Source: Phaseolus vulgaris
Lineage: Eukaryota > Streptophyta > Magnoliopsida > Fabales > Fabaceae
Assembly: GCF_000499845.2 (NCBI RefSeq)
Contig: NC_023756.2
Location: forward strand, 47,083,429 to 47,147,428
Reading direction: 5' to 3'
DNA: 64,000 bases
A program made the translations under genes and the position numbers. Positions 20,969 through 32,275 of this stretch are shown piece after piece (the first letter of the stretch is position 1; each line of letters begins with the position of its first letter). Below the pieces are notes generated by a model that was not told the DNA's origin, made no database searches, and was given only the letters and a program-made list of their open reading frames with translations.

Positions 20969-21366
20969 TGTAGGATATCGTGTGCGGAAGCGTGATAATT
21001 TCAACCAAAGATTATGAGAAATTAAAGTAACAAGTAAAGTGAGAATGATACCAGAATTTTTAGGTGGAAAACCCCTTTAAATAGAGGTAAAAAACCACCG
21101 GCGAGAGAGCCAAAACTTTCACTATAATGATACTGGAAGTACAATGAATTCCTCTCAGGCTAATAGATAAATAGCCCTAAAACAAATCCTCTCTATATGG
21201 GTTAAACACTTACACCCAAGAACAGAAAGAGAGAGGAAGCAAGTATGTGTTGCTTGTATGTGTTGCTTGTTTGTAGTGTGTTACATTGCTTGAAGGAAGC
21301 CACTGTATATAGTGGTTCTAGGAGACAACAATAATAAATACAATTAATGGTAATTAACCTCTCATT
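20969..21366. mobile_element. LTR-like sequence downstream of member F
   Basis: Starts TGTAGGATATCGTGTGCGG and contains GGTGGAAAACCCC plus AAAACCACCGGCGAGAG, a style I associate with plant copia LTRs. No right end, partner LTR or target duplication was identified. It adjoins the unusual 3' end of member F. Confidence 0.35.
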
Positions 21367-22281
21367 GATTGCAATTGATTGCGGGAATTAATCTCCAATT
21401 GATTGCAATTGATTGTGGCAATTCATCTCCCATTGATTGCAATTGATTGCGAATATTAATCTGCGATTGCAATTGTTTGGGGGTCATAACAATATGATGG
21501 GAAAAAAAAGCATTACCACTAAAGGGAAACTCATCGCAGGTTTTGTCGTTGTTGATTACGGCACAGTGTAGGCATAAATTAGGCTTCCAAATCTTGACTC
21601 TCATGACTGTTTTAAACATGAAACGTAATCCAGCAGAACTGTGTTCGTCAGGGCCCTCGACCGTTATATCCAAATTGCCATTGGTTGCTCCAATCTTTAC
21701 TATTACAGAAAGACCAACTTCTCTTCTATTTCTAGAAATATGATCAATACAGCCACTGTAAGCAAAATAGTGTGCGAGAGTCACTGCATGAGGTTCCTCT
21801 TTTCCAAAACAGTAAGACCTCTTATGTCTTCTGTTCCAAACAAATACAAATCTGTCTCCGTAATTCTTCCTTCATGAATCTGCTTGCCATGCTCAAAAGT
21901 TGCTGGTGAACAACTTGCTACGACGTGGTTCGACGAGCGGGTACGTACCAGAGCATCTGAATTAGGAACTGTTTCTACGTCCAACTCATAACCATACCGT
22001 GAAAATTTTCCATTTTGTTCTGGTATTACACTTAAGAGTTTTATGAATAAACCCGTGGCACCTTTACCTTTACCACTTCTCGTAAAACTTAGTATAGAAG
22101 TTGAAGGACCTAAAGTATATGACATGGTCCACTTCTCACTCCAACTTTCACCGCGTGTTATCTTAAGCTCTCTTTCTGACAAGTGAATGAAACCATCTCT
22201 TCCCAACTGATGATGAAAAGGTACTCCGTGCCTCACCCCAGGAGCATTGAGAAGACCAACTGTGCGAATACTGTTTCCCAT
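21362..22281 (-). pseudogene. Family member F, frameshifted with a replaced 3' end
   Basis: A close relative of D. The first frame (21781-22281) runs from MGNSIRTVGLLNAPGV to LTVLEKRN; 19 bases present in D are missing at about 21797-21805, shifting the frame. The second frame (21362-21784) continues with TLAHYF, VGLSVIVKIG, VEGPDEHS and KIWKPNLCLHC. In the last block CPHC has become CLHC. After NNDKTCDEFPFSG the family tail is gone and the frame runs into a 34-bp minisatellite. The promoter keeps TATATAAATA but has a 309-bp insertion further out. Confidence 0.85.
21367..21475. repeat. 34-bp minisatellite, about 3.3 copies
   Basis: Units start GATTGCAATTGATTGCGG at 21367, 21401, 21435 and 21465 (partial). 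It would encode QLQSI-like repeats in the residual F frame. Confidence 0.85.
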
Positions 22282-22403
22282 CTAAAGGCAAGAAATTAAG
22301 AATGGAATTAAAGGAGTATATCTGTGGGATGATGAAGTTGGAGAGATGATGGTATATAAATATGTAGGGTTAGTGTATGGGACAGAGTATGGAGAACTCA
22401 GTT

Positions 22404-22712
22404 TTTTTTTTTATCACCAATCAAGTAATATAGAATCACTTGATCCAACCCATTTACCTTAGACAAAGATAATCTGTTAAAAATCATCATAACTTAACCT
22501 CAAAACGTCTTTCACATAAATGCTAAAAAATTATCTTGTCATAAAACAAACACAGCACAATTAATAATAATAAAGACAAACTAAAAGATCAATACACTAG
22601 TCAGAAAAAAACAGAAGAATATTTAATAGATATACAAGAACAAACCTTCAATTGAACCATAGAGAAAATCTTGAAATAATTTATAACTCCGCCTTTAAAA
22701 AATAATCCTATT
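22404..22712 (-). mobile_element. 309-bp A-tailed insertion in the promoter of member F
   Basis: D and F promoters align up to F 22403 and again from 22713. The insert starts with a long T run and TTATCACCAATCAAG, a truncated LINE/SINE-like element on the minus strand. Flanking ACTCAGTT and ACTCGGTT form an 8-bp target duplication with one mismatch. Confidence 0.7.
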
Positions 22713-22720
22713 ACTCGGTT

Positions 22721-23351
22721 TCCAGTTAGTATATGTGGGTACCGAGGTAGGTAGGTTTTCTCTGCTATGCTTGGTTGGGATGTTAATGGGGATATTTATT
22801 AACTCTTCAGTGTGTAGAGTATAGAATGTTTCCACCTTATATGCAAACCAAGCTTTGTTCTAACGCACAATAATTCAATTTCACAGCATCTAATTCCCTA
22901 TCATGTGTTTCTATCGCACTTCCATCTTTATCCTATGTTGTTCATTTTAACTTTGTTTGATTCTTTAACTTTATTGTTTCTTTTTGTCTTTTTAATATGC
23001 TTGTTTGATTTCTCACAGCAGGTTTAAGAAATTGACATGGAGGGTTACAACCAATTTCCTAATGACTTCAATTTTTCTTTTCTTGTATACAAAAACACAT
23101 AAATAAACGATAATGAGTAGATAAAAAAAAACATTTTCTCATTGTAAAAGAGCACTAACACTAGATGGGCAAAGAAGATTTTTTGGTCACAAAAGCACAA
23201 ATCTGTTGTGGATGCAGTGGCTACTTGTCTTTTAGCGGCATCGTTTTTTTCTTATCCTGGGCTTGGTCCATTAGTTTTAGGTGCAGTGGTTTTCTAACAC
23301 CTTATATTCTGCATGCTGATGAGGATGTTCATAGGAAGGGAGATTTATTAA
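22721..23351. other. Distal promoter region of F and unassigned DNA
   Basis: 22721-23000 is the distal part of the shared promoter region. From about 23000 on nothing is recognised; the 75-codon frame at 23165 has no known domain. Confidence 0.45.
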
Positions 23352-23525
23352 CAGAGAGTGTAGACTCTTTGGTCCACAATGTAAAGGCATAGAATCTTGC
23401 ATATGGCCGGCAAAGGAAGCCTTATTCTTCAGCAGATTATTTAATTTGCATAGCATCTAATTCTCTATCCTTTTCTATCACACTTTTATTGTCTTCTTCA
23501 CTTGTTTGGTGCTCTTTTTTTTTAT
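23352..23525 (-). promoter_or_regulatory. Orphan, diverged copy of the family promoter
   Basis: GAGTGTAGACTCTTTGGTCC, then CATAGAATCTTGCATATG, TAGCATCTAATTCTCTATCC and GTCTTCTTCACTTG follow the order of the distal promoter of D/F/G/J. No coding part lies to its left, so it marks a lost gene copy. Confidence 0.55.
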
Positions 23526-23599
23526 CTATCATTACTTTGGCGCAATTGAAAGTTTGTTTTTTGCTGGTTAGAATCATAATTTATTCATTATTCTTTGTT

Positions 23600-24630
23600 G
23601 GACTTTGGAAGGAGGTATTAGAATCTAAGTATGGTTTGACATGGTTGTCAAACTCTTATGTACCGAAAAGAAATAGGTTCACATCTAGATGGTGGATAGA
23701 TTTATTCAAAGTTAGTATTTCAGACAAAGGAGACAACTGGTTCAATCAGAATATGTTTTGGAAAGTAGGATCGGGGGAAGGTCAAATTTTGGGAAGATGA
23801 ATGGCTAGCCAATGGACAACTCAAAGTAAGATATGAAAGAATATATAATAACTCTGAGCTTAAAGACAAATCCATTGATTGTTTTGGAAGTTGGAACTCA
23901 GATGGGTGGGAGTGGAAATTCAGTTGGAGAAGAGAGTGATTTGAATGGAAAAAAACTATGATAGAGGATTTTATGTCTATATTAGCACAGGTGTCATTAC
24001 AACCTGATAAAGAAGATTCAAGGTTATGGAACGATCCTCCATCATATACTTTTTCGGTAAAATCTACTTATAATAAGTTAGGTAACCATGGGCCTGGGGG
24101 ATTCAGTGTTTGGTTCTCTTTGGAGTTTAAAGGTCATGCCCTCAACCATGTTCTATGTGTGGAGAGCTTTCTCGAATAGGTTAGTGACAAAACAGAATTT
24201 GCACAAAAGAGGAGTGTCATTAGGAGATACTTTATGCATTTTATGTGGAAGGGAAGAGGAGACAATTGCACACACCCTCCTTTCATGTAGGGAATCATGT
24301 AAAGTTTGGAACATGTGCTTCAGCTGGATGGGAATTTGTTCTGTGAACCACAATGAGATGATTAATCATTTTGAACAATTCTCTTGTATGTGCTTTAACA
24401 AGGAAGTCAATATGTTATGGAAAAGCCTATGGGTCTTAATAGTATGGTGTATATGGAAGCATAGAAACAAAGTTATCTTTAACCAAGCAAAGATAGACGC
24501 AGAGGAGATTTTTACCATGACACAAGTACAATCATGGATATGGTTGAAACATAAAGAAAAGAGAGTTATGTTCTCCTTTTCCGATTGGATCCTATCACCT
24601 GTAACCTGTATTAACATGGTAACTAATTAA
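23600..24630 (+). pseudogene. Older LINE, ORF2 C-terminal part
   Basis: It aligns with the ORF2 end of the 25-31 kb LINE, from GLWKEVLESKYG to SFSDWILSPV. It includes a zinc-binding C-terminal domain (WRAFSNRLVTKQNL, CILCGREEETIAHTLLSC). Frame breaks occur near 23790, 23940 (stop) and 24100. Everything 5' of 23600 is missing. Its 3' region was later split by the younger LINE: 24631-25083 and 31508-32060. Confidence 0.8.
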
Positions 24631-25141
24631 GTGAATAAAGGTGTTTTTTAATTTTTCATAACCTGCTGCATAAATATTACAGGTACCAGTACAAGCTTTA
24701 AGATTTTTTGTATTATTGGTTGGATGTTGTAATAAATATTGCCTATTTCACTCAAGGTCAAGGTTATGGGTTTTTATGTTCTTCTTGGTTCAGTTTGAGA
24801 GGTGGGAAATGTTGTTTTGTTTTTTTTACTGGTGCAGGTACAGTCGGCGGGGAGCAGCGCATTAATCCTATAAAGGGTGAATGAAGTGCGAAAAGATCTC
24901 AGAAGGTAGATGGAAGAGTAAGCGGTGGTCTGAAGATGTTATCATTCAAGGTTTTTAGACCCAAGTTTATGTAGCAAAGGATGGACAACTGGGTCAACAA
25001 TTTTGGAGCAGGATTCGGCAGGATGTTATGGGGTTGTAACAGAGGTGTGGTTCTTATGGGGCTGCACCTAGTTGGAACCTTGTATTTAGTCAATGTACTG
25101 CAAGGCTTAAGGAGAGAGAGCGGAGAGAGAGTGGGAGAAGT

Positions 25142-27628
25142 TTGAGGGTGATGGCAGAAGCTTCTTTCTTTTTCACTAATTTTCCAAATGATTTTCAAGA
25201 AAAAGATTTATGGAGAGTTTTTCAACATTGGGGAAGGGTTGTAGACGTCTTCATTTCTAGAAAGTTAAATGCCAGGAAAAAACGTTTCGGTTTTGTCAAA
25301 TTTCATGAAGTTAAGGATGAGTATGCTTTGGAAAAACAGCTTGATTCCATTTGGATTGGTACATGGAAGCTTCAGGCAAACAAACCGAAATACAGAAGGC
25401 GAGAGAAGTTATTGCACATTCCGCGGAGTCCGACTTTACATCGAAAAGTCTGGAAACAGAAGAATCAACAGTGCTCTTATGCACAAGTAGTTATGGGTGG
25501 AAAAGCTGGTCGCGTTCAGAAGGAAGAAGATGTTGTTTTGCCACATGTTAGAGTTAATGCGGAGACGTCATTTTGGTTGGAGAGATGCTTCATTGGGAAA
25601 ATGTTAAGGGCAGCGGATGTGCAAAAAATCAAAGAGAATTTTATTTTGGGAGGTTTTAATTCAGTAAGGGTGAGAATCTTAGGAGGAATGTTTGTGTTAC
25701 TATCAAGTGAAGAAGAGGGACAAATTAAGAGGTTGATTGCAGACAACAAAGAATGGTTTGAAGGATTTTTTGAGTCAATTGTTCCATGGGATGACTCTTT
25801 TGCGGTCTCTGAGAAGATAGTTTGGTTCCGATGCAGGGGTATACCGTTGGCTCTTTGGAGCAACCAATGTTTTGAACGCATTGGGGCTCTTTTAGGCAAG
25901 CTCGTAGAGGTTGATGAAAGAACAATTTCTAAGGAGGTGTTAGAATATGCAAGGTTGTGTATTAGAATCCCTTTGGGCATGGAGGTAAGTCAGGCGAAAT
26001 CAATGAAGATAAATGATAGGTTATGTCAGGTTTTTTTCGAGGAAGAAATTTTCCCTGTTTCTTCACTTGGATTTCCATTTCACAAGTGGGGGGTGGCTTC
26101 AGAGGATGAATCGGAAGCACAATTCGACTCCAGCATAGGTGAAGTTTTATCAGAGTTTGAGTACTCAGATCATGATGGTAGACAAGGAGAGAGGAGAAGG
26201 GAGGAGACGACTGTTCAGTATCCGGCAGAAGAGGGAGAAAATTCAAAAGGCGGAACATGCATTAATGGAGGAATTATTTCTGTTGGAAAGAGTCACAATG
26301 ATAGTATGTTGGAACCAAGGAAAGAGGGGATTATCAACTTGGAAAAAAGGGAGGCACAAAATAATATATTAGTAGAGAATAATAGTGGAACGGCTACAGT
26401 TGGGAATATTGTTGGGGGATGGGCAGATGACCTAATCTGCAGTGGGCCGGTTCAAGCCCAATTGAGTGCAGAAAGTTGGGTAGGGGAAACCCTAATTTCT
26501 GACCCAATTTCAGACCCAATTGCTGACGTGGCAATGCAACTAGGGTTTGGAATGGAAAGAGTGGAGAACATGGTGGAAGGCGGAGGCGGCGGCGGCGGAA
26601 TCCTCGATGACTTTCGAGGGTGCGACGGAGAGGTAGGGAGAGAAGAAAGGGTGGAGACGTCGACGGAGAAGCTAGCTGCAGTGGAGAAAGTCGTCGGCAT
26701 CCCTTCTCAATCACAGTCGAAGGTGGGCGACGCGGGGAAGAAATTCACGGCGTCTGGAGCGCCGACCGACGTGGGAACGGTGATGGGCGGTGGTGAAGGA
26801 GCACGGGTCGCTCCAGAAACGCAGGCGACGGCGACGGCGTACACTGGTACTGGCTTTTGCGAGCCTGGAACGCCATGGTGCGTCGCGGGGGGTGGCGCCA
26901 GTGAGAGCTCAAAGCGGGGCGGTGATACGAAGGGAATCAGCGACGTGGAGGTGAACGGTGGTCGCGAGTTCGAAGAGGCTGGACAGCTTGATGAGGAAGA
27001 AGGTGAGTTGAGAAGGTTTGATCAAGGAAGCAAAGAGACCGTCGAGTGCGAGACAGACGACGAGACAACAAAAGTTACGAAAGAGTTGAGCATGGAGGGG
27101 TCAGTACAGGGTGCAATGATTGCGGACGTCGAAGGGATCGTTGTGTGCGAGGTAGACGACGAGACAACAAAAGTTACGGAAAAGATGAGTACGATGGGGC
27201 TAGTACGGGGCGCAATGGTCACGGATGTTGATGATAGAGCTGTGGTGGAAATTACACCAAAGAATAAGATGTGTGGGATGGAGTTAATTTCTGCTAGTTG
27301 TCCGGTAGGGAGGTTGTTGGACAATATCGGAGGAGGGGTAGGCGATATATCGATTCTAAGAGATGGAAAGTCACCGTTGGTTGAAAGATTATCTAAGTCA
27401 AATTCGTTAAAGGGTTTAAGGTCAGAAATTTCTATCTCAGTTAGAGATGTTAGAAAATATAGAAAAATGTTGAGATTAAAAGATGAACAGGGTGAAATCA
27501 AGAGGGCGTGGAAATCTGGTAAGGAGATGGGTTTCACGTTGTTAAAAGAAGAAGAGGTAGTTTTAAATAGACTGAGTACCTTGGAGAGTCAGATGGAGAA
27601 TAATGTTTTAGATGATGAGTCTAATTAG
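25142..27628 (+). CDS. LINE ORF1, RNA-binding protein
   Basis: 828 codons, uninterrupted. The N-terminus holds an RNA-recognition motif (about residues 7-85) with FFFTNF as RNP2-like and KRFGFVKF as RNP1-like. A second conserved region (about 135-300: SFWLERCFIG, then VWFRCRGIPLALW, then LCIRIPLG) resembles the DUF4283-type domain of plant LINE ORF1. A long acidic, Gly-rich, GC-rich linker follows (about 450-690) and then a basic C-terminus. No CCHC knuckle was seen. ORF1 proteins coat LINE RNA. The ATG at 25142 or the one at 25151 may be used; the latter gives MAEASFFF. It overlaps ORF2 by 17 bp. Confidence 0.85.
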   Translation: MRVMAEASFFFTNFPNDFQEKDLWRVFQHWGRVVDVFISRKLNARKKRFGFVKFHEVKDEYALEKQLDSIWIGTWKLQANKPKYRRREKLLHIPRSPTLHRKVWKQKNQQCSYAQVVMGGKAGRVQKEEDVVLPHVRVNAETSFWLERCFIGKMLRAADVQKIKENFILGGFNSVRVRILGGMFVLLSSEEEGQIKRLIADNKEWFEGFFESIVPWDDSFAVSEKIVWFRCRGIPLALWSNQCFERIGALLGKLVEVDERTISKEVLEYARLCIRIPLGMEVSQAKSMKINDRLCQVFFEEEIFPVSSLGFPFHKWGVASEDESEAQFDSSIGEVLSEFEYSDHDGRQGERRREETTVQYPAEEGENSKGGTCINGGIISVGKSHNDSMLEPRKEGIINLEKREAQNNILVENNSGTATVGNIVGGWADDLICSGPVQAQLSAESWVGETLISDPISDPIADVAMQLGFGMERVENMVEGGGGGGGILDDFRGCDGEVGREERVETSTEKLAAVEKVVGIPSQSQSKVGDAGKKFTASGAPTDVGTVMGGGEGARVAPETQATATAYTGTGFCEPGTPWCVAGGGASESSKRGGDTKGISDVEVNGGREFEEAGQLDEEEGELRRFDQGSKETVECETDDETTKVTKELSMEGSVQGAMIADVEGIVVCEVDDETTKVTEKMSTMGLVRGAMVTDVDDRAVVEITPKNKMCGMELISASCPVGRLLDNIGGGVGDISILRDGKSPLVERLSKSNSLKGLRSEISISVRDVRKYRKMLRLKDEQGEIKRAWKSGKEMGFTLLKEEEVVLNRLSTLESQMENNVLDDESN

Positions 27629-30600
27629 TATGAATATAAGGGGGATTGGTGGAAGCACGAAAAGAACATACTTAAGAGACTTGATTAGAAAAGAGGAGGT
27701 TGGAATGGTATGCCTACAGGAGACAAAGTGCTCAGAGATTAGCAAGGAGCTATGTTATTATTTGTGGGGTTCAAACGAAATTGAATGGTTAGAGAATGGG
27801 GCAGTTAATAATGCAGGAGGAATTATTACTATGTGGAGAAGAAGCAGTTTTGATATGACGGGATTTTTTAATGGAAAAGCTTATTCGGTTATTGAAGGAG
27901 TTTGGAAAGCAGGAGATGGGGTACAACTTACGATAGTGAATGTGTATAGCTCCGGTTCGTTGAAAGCACGGAATGAGGTATGGGAGGAGATTAGTGAGAT
28001 CAGGAAGAGACAACAAAACAGGGTGTGGTGTGTTGTTGGGGATTTCAATTCAATTAGAAGGAAGGAGGAGAGAAAAAGCACAGTTTCAGTATCAGATTAT
28101 AGTAGAGAAATCAAGGGGTTCAATGGTTTTATTGAAAGTACAGAATTGTTGGATATCCCGATGGTTGGAAGAAAGTTTACTTGGTACAAGCCGAATGGTA
28201 CGATTAAGAGCAGAATTGACAGGATTCTTGTTTCAAGGGAATGGTTGGATGTATGGCCGAACAGTAAACATTTAGTACTCAATAGATCAGTTTCTGATCA
28301 TTGTGCCATAGTGCTCCAAACAACATCGGTAGATTGGGGGCCGAAACCTTTCAGAAGTCTAGATGTGTGGCAAAGAGATGGAAGATTTTTAGATTTTGTT
28401 CGGAGCAAATGGCAGAATTATGAAGTGTTGGGAGGAGGGATGTTTGTACTAAAGGAGAAATTGAAGAAGTTAAAGCTTGATTTGAAGAAGTGGAATAGAG
28501 AGGTTTTTGGGAATGTCAATCAAGAAGGTATCTTATTACAAAAGAAAATTCAAGAGTTGGACTCAAGAGATGACGAAGGTTTTTTAGATGAGTTTGGGCG
28601 GGAGGAGAGGAGACTTTTGTTGGCTGAACAAAGTCAGAACTTATTTAAACAAGAAGCGATTGTGCAACAGAAAGCAAGGAAAAATTGGTTGAAACAAGGT
28701 GACTTAAATACAAAGTTTTTCCATTCATCGGTGAAATGGAGGAGAATGAGAAACGGGATTAACGGGGTAGAAGTGAACGGTCAATGGTGTGAGGAGAAGG
28801 AGGTGGTAATGAATAAGGTCAGGGAGTTTTTCGAGGCTAGATTCGTTGGGGAGCCCGAGCCAGTGGTTAGGTTGGACAATGTTCAGTTCTCCTCGTTATC
28901 AAAAGGAGATAATGAGTCTCTAGTCGGAGTTGTCTCTGAAGAAGAAGTTAAGAATGCTGTTTGGAGTTGTGATGGTTCGAAGAGCCCTGGTCCTGACGGT
29001 TTTAATTTCAGTTTCATTAAGTTTTGTTGGGATTGTCTTAAGGAAGATTTTATCTCAGCAGTAAATGATTTTATGGTCAATGGTAAGTGGCCTAGGGGTT
29101 CAAATGCTTCTTTCATCTGTTTGATTCCTAAGAATGATAATCCGCAACAGCTTAATGATTATAGACCGATTTCATTGGTAGGGTGTGTGTATAAAACAGT
29201 TTCGAAGATTTTGGCTATCAGGTTGAAAAAAGTGATCAGTAAAGTTATCGATGTTAGGCAATCTGCCTTTCTTCAAGGAAGGGGGTTATTGGATAGTATT
29301 CTAGTAGCCAATGAAACCTTAGAAGAGTTGAAAAGGAAGAAGAAAAGTTGTGTGTTTTTCAAGGTGGATTATGAGAAAGCATATGACTCTGTGAGGTGGG
29401 ATTTTATATACTATATGCTAGGAAAGCTTGGTTTTTGTGAAAAGTGGATTTCCTGGATTAAAGCTTGCTTGGAATCAGCGTCGATGTCAATTCTCGTAAA
29501 CGGGAGTCCTACTAAGGAGTTTATTCCGAAGAAAGGGCTGAGACAAGGTGATCCATTAGCTCCATTCTTGTTTCTTATTGCGGCCGAAGGGTTAGCTGGG
29601 GTATCTAGAACTGCAGTAGAGAAGGACTTGATTGAGAGCTTGGAGATTGGAAATAAGTCGGTAAAAGTAAATATGCTTCAGTATGCTGATGACACTTTGT
29701 TCTTTTGTAAGGCAAAGAGCAAAAGTGTTTTTAATTTAAAGGTTATGTTGAACTGTTTTGAATTGGCATCTGGTCTTAAGGTGAATTTTTCCAAGAGTAG
29801 ACTTGGTGGGATTGGGGTGGAGCAGACGGAGATTCTTCACTTTGCGAAAATTCTAAATTGTGAGGTAATGAGCATTCCTTTTAAATATTTGGGGATGCCT
29901 GTAGGGGGATGTCATAAGAGGGGTGAGTTCTGGGATGAGGTGGTTAACAGGGTAAAGAAAAGGTTAGGCAGGTGGAAAGGAAGATTTATCTCGTTGGCGG
30001 GGAGGATTTGTTTAATTAAGTCAGTCTTGTCGTCAATACCACTGTTTTATCTTTCTCTTTTTAAGATTCCGTCTATTGTTTTAAAGAAGATTGTGAGTCT
30101 GCAGAGGAATTTTTTGTGGGGATGGGGGTCAGATGGAAGGAAGATTTCCTGGGCGGCATGGGATAAGGTTTGTAAACCTAAGGAAGCAGGAGGGCTTGGT
30201 ATTATAAATGTCAGACAGTTTAATTTGGCTCTGATGGGAAAATGGATATGGCGCCTGAAAACAGAAGCAGGGGGGTTGTGGAAGGAGGTATTGGAATCTA
30301 AGTATGGAGGATGGAGAGGTTTGAAGGAGCAGCGAGATAATAAAAGTAAGGTCTCTTTGTGGTGGAGAGATTTAAGGAAGGTCTGGAGGTCTGAGGATTG
30401 GGGAGGGAAGTTTGAAGATCGTTTGAATTTGGAGGTCGGAAACGGGAGAGAGATTATGTTTTGGTCAGACAATTGGATTGTCTCAGAAGAATTGAAGAGC
30501 ACTTTTCCAAGGCTATATTCTTTATCTGTTAATAAGGAGGCAGTTTTATGTGATTGTGGATTGTGGGAAAACGGGACGTGGAAGTGGAACTTAAGGTGAA

Positions 30601-31301
30601 GAAGGGGTCTGTTCGCTTGGGAAGAGGAGCAAGAAAGTCAACTTTTAGAGTTGATCTCTAATAAGACACTAGAGACAGAAACAGTGGATAGTTGGGTTTG
30701 GAAGGATAGCGATTCAACTGAGTTTTCAGTTAAGTCCGCTTATGGGTTTTTAAGGGGAGAAGGTAGTGAGGAAGACTTAAGAAGGTATAAATTTTTCTGG
30801 AAAATTAAGGCGCTTCCCTCAGCTCAAGTCACAGCTTGGAGAGTGATTGAAAACAAGGTTGCTTGTAGGGTTAATATAGAGAGAAGAGGAATTGAGATCG
30901 AGAGTAATTTGTGTTGCTTGTGTAGGAGGTCAGAGGAGACAACAAATCATTTGTTTTGCGAATGCAGAGTTGCTTGGCTAATTTGGAATCTCTGTTATAA
31001 CTGGTTAGGAATAAGATCAGTGGATTGTATGGATCCTGGGTCTCATTTTGAACATTTTAAGATTCTGGATGCACCTATTTCAGTTAATCTTATTATTGGA
31101 AACCTGTGGATTGCGTTGGTTAGTGAGATATGGAGGCACAGGAATAATTGTTTATTTAAAGGTGGAGTGGTTGATCACACTGAAATTTTCTCTCTAACAC
31201 AGATTAAGGTTTGGTCATGGATCTCATCAAAGATACCGTCAGCTAATTTCTCATTCTCTGATTGGTGTCTTGAACCCTTGGTATGTATGTATTCTGTTTA
31301 G
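27612..31301 (+). pseudogene. LINE ORF2, endonuclease-reverse transcriptase with one in-frame TGA
   Basis: Starts MMSLISMNIRGIGG. The endonuclease (about 1-235) has SMNIRG, QETK, GDFNSI and SDHCA. The reverse transcriptase (about 480-760) has DYRPISL, KVDYEKAYDSV, RQGDPLAPFLF and YADD at 691-694. The frame runs 995 codons to a TGA at 30597-30599, then continues in the same frame to 31301 with the zinc-binding end domain (CCLCRRSEETTNHLFCEC) and SFSDWCLEPL. The TGA stands where a Trp codon would fit the surrounding W-rich segment, so one G-to-A change probably caused it. All earlier catalytic motifs look intact. Confidence 0.9.
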
Positions 31302-31507
31302 TTTTTATGTAAAAGGTTGTTTCTTGGGTTTCTTTTATTATTGATTGAGATGGGAAAGAGAGTAGGAGGTCTTTTGGTTGATATGTAGATGGAAAGGCTC
31401 TTTGAGAAAATCTGTTTTGTTGTATAAGGGTTGGACCACCCCTGAAGTGGTCTTATTTAATTTCATTGCTATTTGCTGATAAAAAAAAAACCTAGTTGGA
31501 ACCTTGT

Positions 31508-32060
31508 GTACTTCAAGTTGCTGTCTTCAAACCAGGTCCATGATCATATAGGGCCGTAGCAGCTACATTTTGTGTTTGGAGGAACAACTTTGAAGGAGTT
31601 TGTCTCGTAGCTGCAGGGACATGTTTTTTTGATCAGATATTTATGTGTGCAGATTCAAATTCCTTTGCTGAAATTTTGAAGAGTGGATGTTCTTTTAGCA
31701 TTTTTAAGATTGGCGTGCTGGAGCTGTCACAATGTTATTAGGCATTGCTGGGGGAATCTTGGACTTTGGCTGGGATAATTGTAAATTTGCTTCCATCTAG
31801 TTTTGATGCCACCACATTGTTTCTTGCTGGTTGTTCTTTTGGTGTGGTTTAGTTTTTTTGGCACTTTGTTCGAAGTGTGCTTTTGTTCTTAGTAGTTATT
31901 TAGGAAATGTAAGTGCATTCTTTTTTGCAGGTGAGAACCTTGTATGTGATCTCTGGAGGTCTAGAATCAACGGTTTCTTGTATAAGAGTTGTGACACCTC
32001 TAAAGAGTATCCCTCTTTTAATTTTATTAATTCTTTGTTGAAAAAAAAAACAAAAAAAAT
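31508..32060 (+). mobile_element. 3' end of the older LINE
   Basis: Continuation of the 3' region interrupted at 25083. It ends TTGTATAAGAGTTGTGACACC, then TTTATTAATTCTTTGTTG and an A-rich tail (32040-32060), like the element ending at 4343. No coding part. Confidence 0.65.
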
Positions 32061-32127
32061 ATGTATTATTTTTTTCTGATTAAAAAAATAATAATTTGTT
32101 CACTCAAAATGAAAGGAAGAATGATTG

Positions 32128-32275
32128 TTGGGTATTATAATGAGGCGGCATCTGGTTCTATTTCATATTTTCCAAACTACTTTTCTCTTTAGTGCCATTG
32201 TCTTTAAACATTTCATTTGTTATTCTTTCCACTTATTTGATTCTTGATATTTTTCCACTTCTTTCATTTATTAGT
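32128..32275. repeat. Duplicated block (matches 52.46-52.59 kb)
   Basis: GCATCTGGTTCTATTTCATA, TTTTCCAAACTACTTT and TAGTGCCATTGTCTTTAAAC recur at 52480-52590 in the same orientation. No coding content. Confidence 0.75.

Larger units (their letters stand above)
25084..31489 (+). mobile_element. Near-complete L1-type LINE with 18-bp target duplication
   Basis: ACCTAGTTGGAACCTTGT lies at 25066-25083 and again at 31490-31507, on either side of a 6.4-kb unit that starts with a short leader, holds ORF1 and ORF2, and ends TTTGCTGATAAAAAAAAA. This is a complete target-primed insertion. It sits inside the 3' untranslated part of an older LINE, which resumes after 31507. The leader before ORF1 is only about 58 bp, so the 5' end may be slightly truncated. 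Confidence 0.9.
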
